Positions 1-4,788 of a stretch of 5,516 nucleotides of DNA are shown here, one piece after another. The notes under the pieces were generated by a model that ran no database searches, was not told the DNA's origin, and worked only from the letters and a program-made list of their open reading frames with translations. This DNA is from an uncultured Lachnospiraceae bacterium (GTDB lineage: Bacteria > Bacillota > Clostridia > Lachnospirales > Lachnospiraceae), in contig CASGVX010000154.1 in NCBI GenBank assembly GCA_949346185.1, positions 1 to 5,516 on the forward strand, in the 5' to 3' direction. The position numbers and the translations under genes were made by a program. Numbering within the stretch: the first letter of the stretch is position 1; every line of letters starts with the position of its first letter.

Positions 1-907
1 AGGGAGTAGGCTTTACCGCCGCCCGCACGATGATATCGCTGCCATCGCTGATGCCTCCCAAAATGCCCCCTGCATGGTTGGTCTCTTTCTCCACCCGGCC
101 ATCCTCGGCCACCCGAAAGGCATCATTATTCTCCGAGCCAAAGCTTCCCGCCACTGCAAATCCATCCCCAATCTCCACGCCCTTCACTGCGCCGATGGAC
201 ATGACGGCCTTGGCAATCACCGCATCCAGCTTCTCAAATACCGGCTCTCCAATTCCTGCAGGCATCCCCTTCACCACGCACTCAATGATGCCTCCCACGG
301 AATCCTGTGCCTTCATCTTCTCCTCCAACAGCATTTCCGCCCTCCCGGATGCCTCCAAATCGGGCATGAATAGCGGGCTCTTTTCCAATGCTTCCCTAGA
401 CATGCTCCCATCATCGCAAGCAATGCCGCCGATTTCCCTAGCGTAGGCAATCACCTCGATCTCCATCTGCCTTAGGATTTCGCTGGCAATGGCTCCCGCC
501 GCCACCCTCCCGATGGTCTCCCTGCCAGAGGAGCGGCCGCCCCCTCGGTAATCCCGAAAGCCATACTTCTGATCAAAGGTATAGTCCGCATGCCCAGGGC
601 GATAATAATTGGCAATTTCAGAGTAATCCCTAGAACGCTGGGAAGTGTTATGCACCATCATGGATATGGGCGTGCCCGTGGTCTTCCCCTCGAAAATCCC
701 AGACAAGATTTCCACCTTGTCCTCCTCCTTCCTAGGCGTGGAATACCGGGTCTGCCCCGGCTTCCGACGGTTCAGATACCGCTGAACCGTCTCCTCCGAC
801 AGGGGAAGCCCCGCCGGGCAGCCATCTACCACTGCGCCTATTCCCTTTCCATGGGATTCTCCCCAAGTGGACACCTGAAAGTACTTTCCAAAAATAGAAC
901 CGGACAT
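1..907 (-). CDS. aroC: Chorismate synthase, C-terminal end cut by the window edge
   Basis: Catalyses the last step of the shikimate pathway: 5-enolpyruvylshikimate-3-phosphate to chorismate, using reduced FMN, in the cytoplasm. The reverse-strand frame is open from ATG at 907 to base 1, giving 302 residues. It begins MSGSIFGKYFQVSTWGESHG, with the family's N-terminal GESHG at residues 16-20. Other chorismate synthase blocks are YRPGHADYT (102-110), RGGGRSSGRET (121-131) and NHAGGILGGISDG (277-289). These include the FMN/substrate-binding Arg/Ser-rich stretches and His residues. Family members are usually about 360-390 residues, so roughly 60-80 residues lie beyond base 1. The start is fixed by AGGAGG at 914-919, six bases upstream. 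It lies 28 nt downstream of trpS on the same strand and probably shares its transcript. No frameshift was seen. The identification is secure; only the missing 3' end is unknown. Confidence 0.97.
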   Translation of the reverse strand, partial: MSGSIFGKYFQVSTWGESHGKGIGAVVDGCPAGLPLSEETVQRYLNRRKPGQTRYSTPRKEEDKVEILSGIFEGKTTGTPISMMVHNTSQRSRDYSEIANYYRPGHADYTFDQKYGFRDYRGGGRSSGRETIGRVAAGAIASEILRQMEIEVIAYAREIGGIACDDGSMSREALEKSPLFMPDLEASGRAEMLLEEKMKAQDSVGGIIECVVKGMPAGIGEPVFEKLDAVIAKAVMSIGAVKGVEIGDGFAVAGSFGSENNDAFRVAEDGRVEKETNHAGGILGGISDGSDIIVRAAVKPTP

Positions 908-913
908 TTTACG

Positions 914-919
914 CCTCCT
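914..919 (-). promoter_or_regulatory. Ribosome binding site of aroC
   Basis: A perfect AGGAGG on the minus strand with a six-base spacer to the aroC ATG. It sits entirely within the 28-nt gap after the trpS stop codon. aroC can therefore be translated efficiently from a shared trpS-aroC message. Confidence 0.85.
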
Positions 920-935
920 CTTCTCCTCTTCCTAT

Positions 936-1946
936 CTATCTGGGCTTTTCCGTCAATCCCAACTTCTTCTTCACCTTCCGCAGAGTTTTATTGGCAAAAT
1001 ACGCCGCCTTCTCATCATTGTCCTTGATGATGCCATCAAGGAAGCCCTTCTCCTTCTGCAGGCGGGCAAATTCCTCCTGCAAAGGCCCCAGCACGGAGAT
1101 GACGGCCTCCGCCACCGCCATCTTAAAGTCGCCATATCCCACGCCGTCAAATTCCTTCTCCGCCTCTTCTATGGACTTATTAGCGCAAGAACTGTATATA
1201 GTGAGCAAATTGCTGACGCCAGGCTTCTCCTCTCCATACCGCACCTCTGCATCGGAATCCGTCACGGCGCGCTTGAACTTTCTCACAATCGTATCCCGGT
1301 CATCCATAAGAAAGATGCTGCCATTCACATTCTCATCAGACTTTGACATCTTCTTTCCGGGATCCTGGAGGCTCATAATCTTGGCCCCCTCCTCCTCTTT
1401 CCCGATGTATGGCTGGGGAATGGTAAATACATCCCCATAGATATTGTTAAACCGCTCCGCAATATCTCTGGTAATCTCCAAATGCTGCTTCTGATCCTTG
1501 CCCACAGGGACAAAATCCGCCTGATACAGAAGAATGTCCGCCGCCATCAGCACCGGATAGGTAAACAGCCCCGCATTCACATTGTCCGCATGCTTTGCCG
1601 CCTTCTCCTTATACTGGGTCATGCGGTTCAACTCTCCCACATAGGTAAAGCAGCTCAGCAGCCAGTTCAGCTCCGCATGGGCTGGCACATGGGACTGAAA
1701 GTAGATGCAGTTTTTCACCGGATCCAGCCCGGCCGCAATATATAGGGTCAGCAGATTCCTTGCCTTCTTGCGAAAATCCGCCGGCACCTGTCGCACGGTG
1801 AGGGAATGCAGATCCATCACCCCCCAGAAGCACTCATATTCCTCGTTCAGGGTAAGCCAGTTCTTCAAAGCTCCCAGATAATTTCCCAATGTCAGGTTTC
1901 CCGTGGCCTGCATGCCACTGTACAGAACTTTCTTATCGTCTATCAT
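936..1946 (-). CDS. trpS: Tryptophanyl-tRNA synthetase
   Basis: Class I aminoacyl-tRNA synthetase that charges tRNA-Trp with tryptophan using ATP, in the cytoplasm. From ATG at 1946 it is 336 residues, the normal bacterial TrpRS length. The HIGH-type motif appears in TrpRS form as TGNLTLGNY (residues 15-23), and the KMSKS loop is KKMSKSDEN (198-206). Other TrpRS blocks are DLHSLT (45-50), YPVLMAADILLY (130-141) and VPVGKDQKQHLE (147-157). The frame stays open upstream to a TTG at 2015, but that would add 23 residues unlike any TrpRS N-terminus. ATG 1946 is preceded by an AAGGGA-like ribosome binding site with a five-base spacer and begins the conserved VLYSGMQATG strand, so I chose it. It is the first gene of a likely operon with aroC. 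A sigma-A-type promoter lies about 100 nt upstream. No T-box motif was found in the leader. Confidence 0.97.
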   Translation of the reverse strand: MIDDKKVLYSGMQATGNLTLGNYLGALKNWLTLNEEYECFWGVMDLHSLTVRQVPADFRKKARNLLTLYIAAGLDPVKNCIYFQSHVPAHAELNWLLSCFTYVGELNRMTQYKEKAAKHADNVNAGLFTYPVLMAADILLYQADFVPVGKDQKQHLEITRDIAERFNNIYGDVFTIPQPYIGKEEEGAKIMSLQDPGKKMSKSDENVNGSIFLMDDRDTIVRKFKRAVTDSDAEVRYGEEKPGVSNLLTIYSSCANKSIEEAEKEFDGVGYGDFKMAVAEAVISVLGPLQEEFARLQKEKGFLDGIIKDNDEKAAYFANKTLRKVKKKLGLTEKPR

Positions 1947-1988
1947 ACAGATCCCTTGCCTTTCCGTCACCTGCAAACTCTCATCCGC

Positions 1989-2004
1989 GCATAGCGCGCT
2001 ATGC
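1989..2004 (-). repeat. Perfect 16-bp palindrome in the trpS leader
   Basis: GCATAGCGCGCTATGC is a perfect 8+8 inverted repeat. It lies between the predicted transcription start of trpS (about 2036) and its ATG (1946). With one bulged base the pairing extends by GCG/CGC (1987-1989 with 2005-2007). In RNA it would form a compact GC-rich stem-loop. As DNA it could be a dimeric operator. No U-run follows on either strand, so it does not look like an intrinsic terminator. The structure is certain; its function is inferred. Confidence 0.6.
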
Positions 2005-2042
2005 CGCAGGCACAATATTTCATTGCTTTGATTTATTCTTAT

Positions 2043-2071
2043 AAATTACACCAAAACCATTGTCCTGTCAA
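2043..2071 (-). promoter_or_regulatory. Sigma-A-type promoter of trpS-aroC
   Basis: On the minus strand a consensus -35 TTGACA (2066-2071) is separated by exactly 17 bases from a -10 TAATTT (2043-2048, four of six matches to TATAAT). Transcription would start near 2036 and leave a leader of about 90 nt before the trpS ATG. It is the best promoter match seen in the divergent gap, and its position upstream of trpS fits. Confidence 0.7.
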
Positions 2072-2109
2072 ACAATCTGGAATAATCCTCCCCCCAGGCA
2101 CATAAATTA
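2060..2109 (+). promoter_or_regulatory. Possible promoter region of the plus-strand cassette (weak)
   Basis: A promoter for the plus-strand genes should lie here, but no strong match exists. One candidate is TTGTCC (2060-2065), 17 bases, TAATCC (2083-2088), a poor sigma-A match that overlaps the trpS -35 on the other strand. Another is GAATA (2080-2084), 16 bases, CATAAATTA (2101-2109). This resembles the sigma-G/sigma-F forespore -35 (GHATR) and part of the sigma-G -10 (CATxxTA), but with a short spacer and an imperfect -10. Neither can be preferred from sequence alone. Confidence 0.25.
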
Positions 2110-2138
2110 GGAAAGACGAAAAACGTTACTGACCCTGA

Positions 2139-2159
2139 ATAAGAATGGAGGATTCTTAT
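2139..2159 (+). promoter_or_regulatory. RBS hairpin: Shine-Dalgarno in the loop, start codon in the stem
   Basis: ATAAGAAT (2139-2146) and ATTCTTAT (2152-2159) are perfect 8-bp inverted arms. The five-base loop between them is exactly GGAGG (2147-2151), the ribosome binding site, six bases before the ATG at 2158. The A and U of the start codon are the last paired bases of the right arm. Seven of the eight pairs are A-U and one is G-C, so the stem is marginally stable. That could allow temperature- or ribosome-dependent opening. The ribosome binding site itself is certain; regulation by folding is inference. Confidence 0.6.
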
Positions 2160-2592
2160 GGAATATGAAAACAATCACCAGAGACAGATGGCAATATTGG
2201 AGGCCGCCATGCCCTATGTGGCGCCAGAAAGCCGCCATGCCATACAAATGCTGTTGCAGACAGAATCCCTTGTCCAGCTGGCGAGACAGGGCGGAGACTC
2301 CGGCTATGCTCTAGAAGCAGCTGAAAACAATCAATCCGGCCAGCCGAACATGAAAGAGATGCTATTGCATATCCAAGAATATCTCACGCCTCGGGAATCG
2401 GACTTGGTACAGACGATACTGAATTTCATGAATGCCGGGACGCTATTCCAGAGCTATCGGGAATTTGCCCAGATGCATGGCAGGGAAACCCCCGCCCAAA
2501 ACAATATGATGCGGGACTTCCTAATGTCCCAGTTGAATCCGGAACAGAAAGCCACATTTGAACAGATGCAAAATATCATGTATAATGACTAA
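2158..2592 (+). CDS. Uncharacterised Met/Gln-rich helical protein, first gene of cassette
   Basis: A 144-residue soluble protein that I do not recognise. It has no signal peptide, membrane span, cysteine or tryptophan, and is rich in Met, Gln, Asn and Glu. It appears almost wholly helical. A short unit recurs in it: a hydrophobic residue, a short turn, Pro, a polar residue, then an amphipathic helix. It is seen at PYVAPESRHAIQMLLQ (19-34), EYLTPRESDLVQTILN (74-89) and SQLNPEQKATFEQMQN (124-139). A low-complexity polar linker (about 44-64) separates the first unit from the rest. The C-terminal unit closely resembles the end of the next gene's product. The start is set by GGAGG at 2147-2151 with a six-base spacer. 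It is divergent from trpS and the first of three same-strand genes. Real coding is likely from length, ribosome binding site and the shared motif. Function is unknown; an adaptor or scaffold for the membrane protein downstream is only a guess. Confidence 0.8.
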   Translation: MEYENNHQRQMAILEAAMPYVAPESRHAIQMLLQTESLVQLARQGGDSGYALEAAENNQSGQPNMKEMLLHIQEYLTPRESDLVQTILNFMNAGTLFQSYREFAQMHGRETPAQNNMMRDFLMSQLNPEQKATFEQMQNIMYND

Positions 2593-2658
2593 TGGATGAT
2601 TTATTCAATGGCAAAAGTAGGCGCAGGCAAGGCAGGTCCTTTGCATGCAGCAAATATA

Positions 2659-2700
2659 GCAAATGTGCAGGCAATCATAATCGCTGCACTGACACATTGC
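2659..2700 (+). repeat. Imperfect hairpin in the gap between the two small genes
   Basis: AATGTG (2662-2667) pairs with CACATT (2693-2698). A single bulged A allows extension by GC/GC (2659-2660 with 2699-2700). CAG (2668-2670) can pair with CTG (2684-2686) inside. A competing pairing is GTGCAG (2665-2670) with CTGCAC (2684-2689). It ends about seven bases before the GAGG of the next ribosome binding site. No U-run follows, so it is not a standard terminator. It could be a processing or attenuation element, or chance. Confidence 0.35.
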
Positions 2701-2716
2701 AGAAATGAGGAAAATG

Positions 2717-2980
2717 ATGAATAGCTTTCAAAATCATCCCGCCTTCCAGCAGATGGAAGAAAAGAAGCAGAAAATGATTATCATGCTGGCGGAATCCGTC
2801 CAGAACAAAAAACTGACAGAAGCCCTTCCCATGGTAATGGCATGGAAGGAGCGCATGGCGCAGGAAAACATCTCTTTTACTCCGGAGGAAAACAACCTGC
2901 TCACAGAAATATTCCTCAGCCAGATGACGCCCGCCCAGCGCAGGCAATATGAATATATGAAACCATTTATGAAGCAATAG
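2717..2980 (+). CDS. Uncharacterised small Met/Gln-rich protein, second gene of cassette
   Basis: An 87-residue soluble, highly charged helical protein that I do not recognise. It has no signal peptide and no cysteine. An in-frame ATG also exists at 2705, but nothing upstream of it resembles a ribosome binding site. ATG 2717 has GAGG at 2707-2710 with a six-base spacer, so 2717 is preferred (2705 would add MRKM). The helical N-terminal half (about 10-50) is Met- and Lys-rich. The C-terminal half carries two turn-Pro-helix units: FTPEENNLLTEIFL (54-67) and SQMTPAQRRQYEYMKPFM (68-85). The last matches the C-terminus of the upstream protein, SQLNPEQKATFEQMQNIM (S-Q-[LM]-x-P-x-Q-[KR]-x-x-[FY]-E-x-M), which suggests distant paralogy. 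Its stop codon overlaps the ribosome binding site of the membrane protein 10 nt downstream, indicating translational coupling. Function is unknown. Confidence 0.75.
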   Translation: MNSFQNHPAFQQMEEKKQKMIIMLAESVQNKKLTEALPMVMAWKERMAQENISFTPEENNLLTEIFLSQMTPAQRRQYEYMKPFMKQ

Positions 2981-2984
2981 GAGA
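2979..2984 (+). promoter_or_regulatory. Ribosome binding site of the membrane protein, overlapping the upstream stop
   Basis: AGGAGA starts inside the TAG stop codon (2978-2980) of the second small gene and lies six bases before ATG 2991. Ribosomes ending the small gene are placed directly on this site, so the two products are probably made in linked amounts. Confidence 0.75.
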
Positions 2985-2990
2985 GTTGAC

Positions 2991-4049
2991 ATGGAAAACA
3001 CAAAAGAAGCCCGCACATCCCGAATCAGCTGCGAGGAGATTGCAGCCGCTTTTTCAGAAAATGCAGCCACCCTCCTCCCAGAGGGTCGCATTCGCCACAC
3101 GCTGGAGGAAGAGGAGAAGAGATTTGAAAATGCCTCGGCACTTCAAATCTCTCCCATAAAATTTATCGGGGGGAATACAGCCCGGCACTGCAAGGAGCTT
3201 CTGCGCAGAAATCAGCCTTTCTTTCCGCTGTACATGCTGTCAAGCCTTTTCACGGAGGGCTCTATGATACTGCTAGGCTATCTGCTGCTTTTTGCCGGCT
3301 ATCAGCACCTCTTTCGCCCGGGAAAAACAGTGTTCCAGCCCTATCCCGTCCTTGATGGCGTCATCGCCATCACTGGCATCCTGCTGTTCCAGTACCGCTG
3401 CCGGGCTATCTGGACGGGAGAACTGGCCCGAACATGGGACAAGCCAGAACAGATCCTGCCTGCCGTCAAAAGAAGCAAATGCCTCTCCGGCATAATAATC
3501 CTGTCCCTCTGTGCCGCAGGCATCTTCGCCGGCCATGCGTCCGGCATATCAGGACATTTCCGAATGACCCTGTGGGACGCGCTAATCCTCTATGCGGGAT
3601 GCGCACTCTTCGCCGGCATCCACAACCTCATCTTTGACAGCCATATCATCGCATTTCTCTCCGCAGGAGCGGAGACGCTAAATCCCAAGAAAATGCACCA
3701 CGCCCCGGAATCTGCCCGCCAGTATATAGAATCCGCCCTCGCGCAGATTCTGGGACATGCCTCCCCATCAGAATCCAGTGCGCCGCCAGAGGATGGACAG
3801 CAGGAGAAGGCGAAAGCCGTTCTCCGCACCCGCCTTCTCTCCTTCCGCATCTACGGCGCACTGGCCTTGTTCATTCTCCTGATTCTGACCTGCCTGTGCA
3901 TCTCCCAGCTGCTCCGATCCTTCTCCCTCCCGCTGCTGGCCTTTTCCCTAGGCGCACTGCTGGGAATCTTCCTATGCATCGTGATATTCTTATCCTGCAG
4001 GGTGGTCTTGCAGGAACTAAAAAGGGAGGATCACCGCACCACCAGATAA
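2991..4049 (+). CDS. Uncharacterised polytopic membrane protein, third gene of cassette
   Basis: A 352-residue integral membrane protein with no family I can name. Residues 1-76 form a soluble, charged, probably cytoplasmic N-terminal region with an acidic run, EEEEKRFE (39-46). Hydrophobic segments fall at about 77-103, 120-137, 164-182, 194-214, 285-308 and 312-340, suggesting six spans. A hydrophilic loop of roughly 60-70 residues (about 222-284), with a Ser/Pro/Glu-rich part, separates the fourth and fifth spans. The tail is short and basic (KREDHRTTR). With an even number of spans both ends would be on the same side. I see no ATP-binding, protease, kinase or transporter signature. The start is set by AGGAGA with a six-base spacer, 10 nt after the preceding gene. 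Its last 19 bases overlap the 3' end of the convergent HAD gene. Its place after the small proteins suggests they act at or on this protein; that is inference. Confidence 0.85.
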   Translation: MENTKEARTSRISCEEIAAAFSENAATLLPEGRIRHTLEEEEKRFENASALQISPIKFIGGNTARHCKELLRRNQPFFPLYMLSSLFTEGSMILLGYLLLFAGYQHLFRPGKTVFQPYPVLDGVIAITGILLFQYRCRAIWTGELARTWDKPEQILPAVKRSKCLSGIIILSLCAAGIFAGHASGISGHFRMTLWDALILYAGCALFAGIHNLIFDSHIIAFLSAGAETLNPKKMHHAPESARQYIESALAQILGHASPSESSAPPEDGQQEKAKAVLRTRLLSFRIYGALALFILLILTCLCISQLLRSFSLPLLAFSLGALLGIFLCIVIFLSCRVVLQELKREDHRTTR

Positions 4050-4693
4050 TCAATCTCCGGAAAAGCCTCTTCCCCCGGCCACTTCATATCCGGCACGCAT
4101 AGGGTGGCGCACCCCGCCGCCTTCCCTGCGCGGATTCCATTTTCCGAATCCTCCAGCACCAGGCAGCGTTCTGGCTTGGTCTGGAGTTTCTCTGCCGCTA
4201 GGAGGAAAATATCCGGCGCCGGCTTGGAAGCCCCCACCTGCTCGCCTCCCACCATTGCCTGAAAATATCTGTCCAGATGGCAAATTTCTATATATTTTCT
4301 CACTATGTCGCTTCTGCTGCCGGAAGCCACCGCGCAGGGCACATTCCTCTCCTGCAGATACGCCAGAATGTTTAAAATCTCCGGCTTGACAGCCAGTCCC
4401 ACCGTCGCCGCCACTCGATTCAGCCTCTCCCTGGCCTCCCGGCTGATTTCCTGAAAAGGATACTCCGAACCATAATATCCTCTCATCCTATCCCTTAACT
4501 CCTCTCCTGACAGCCCCAGCGTATCGCAATAGATTTCCCTAGTGAGGTGATATCCCCTCTCTCCCATCACCAGAGCCAGCTGCTCCATAAAGCTTCTCTC
4601 CGTGTCAAAGATTAGCCCATCCATATCGAAAAGGCAGGCCCTTTGATACGAAAGTTCTTCCAAGGCTTCCCGGATGCTCGCCACTCTCCGCAT
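4031..4693 (-). CDS. HAD-superfamily hydrolase, beta-phosphoglucomutase/phosphatase-like
   Basis: A 220-residue cytoplasmic enzyme of HAD subfamily IA, which are Mg-dependent phosphatases or phosphomutases acting on small phosphorylated metabolites. Motif I is DMDGLIFDTE (residues 23-32), with nucleophile Asp23 and acid/base Asp25. Motif II is Ser124 in VASGSRSD, motif III is Lys157 in GASKPAPDIF, and motif IV is Glu181-Asp182 in LEDSENGI. The region between motifs I and II (about 33-115) is a helical cap of the C1 type. All catalytic residues are present. The N-terminus is about 15 residues longer than usual before motif I, but no Met lies between. AGGAGG (4701-4706) with a seven-base spacer supports ATG 4693. 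It is 95 nt downstream of an AraC-type regulator on the same strand, possibly co-transcribed. It resembles beta-phosphoglucomutase, sugar phosphatases and phosphoglycolate phosphatase; the substrate cannot be decided from sequence. Confidence 0.92.
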   Translation of the reverse strand: MRRVASIREALEELSYQRACLFDMDGLIFDTERSFMEQLALVMGERGYHLTREIYCDTLGLSGEELRDRMRGYYGSEYPFQEISREARERLNRVAATVGLAVKPEILNILAYLQERNVPCAVASGSRSDIVRKYIEICHLDRYFQAMVGGEQVGASKPAPDIFLLAAEKLQTKPERCLVLEDSENGIRAGKAAGCATLCVPDMKWPGEEAFPEIDYLVVR

Positions 4694-4700
4694 AAAAATC

Positions 4701-4706
4701 CCTCCT
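4701..4706 (-). promoter_or_regulatory. Ribosome binding site of the HAD gene
   Basis: A perfect AGGAGG on the minus strand, seven bases before ATG 4693. It supports the unusually long N-terminus of the HAD protein as genuine. Confidence 0.85.
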
Positions 4707-4729
4707 CAAATTCATTTGCGCACCCAATA

Positions 4730-4770
4730 CTATTTGCCAATAATCCTCGACTCTCACTGGCTGCAAATAG
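4730..4770. repeat. 8-bp inverted repeat between the AraC and HAD genes
   Basis: CTATTTGC (4730-4737) and GCAAATAG (4763-4770) are perfect inverted arms 25 bases apart. The right arm also lies inside a small GCTGC-AAATA-GCAGC hairpin (4760-4774). This is the only structure seen in the 95-nt gap. It has no U-run in either direction and so is not an evident terminator. It could be an operator for the neighbouring regulator, or chance in an AT-rich spacer. Confidence 0.3.
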
Positions 4771-4788
4771 CAGCAAAACACCCCTTCC

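Noticed and set aside
30..446. Plus-strand open frames across 30-446 and 590-1027
   Set aside because: They are antisense to aroC/trpS. The reverse-strand reading gives recognised conserved proteins.
1947..2015. N-terminal extension of trpS to a TTG at 2015
   Set aside because: The added 23 residues do not resemble TrpRS and are encoded through the leader palindrome. ATG 1946 has its own ribosome binding site and gives the normal length.
1967..2023. 18-codon ORF (begins MKYCACGIARYARM) in the trpS leader, considered as an attenuator leader peptide
   Set aside because: It has no tryptophan codon and no convincing ribosome binding site, and no terminator hairpin with a U-run follows it.
3273..3861. 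Several minus-strand frames inside the membrane protein gene
   Set aside because: They lack ribosome binding sites and protein-like composition. The plus-strand frame has clear membrane spans and a good start.
4102..4114. GGGTGGCGCACCC stem as a terminator for the membrane protein gene
   Set aside because: It lies within the HAD coding region, has only a 5-bp stem and is not followed by a T-run.
4760..4774. GCTGC-AAATA-GCAGC hairpin as the terminator of the AraC gene
   Set aside because: The stem is only five base pairs, and on the minus strand the T-run precedes rather than follows it.
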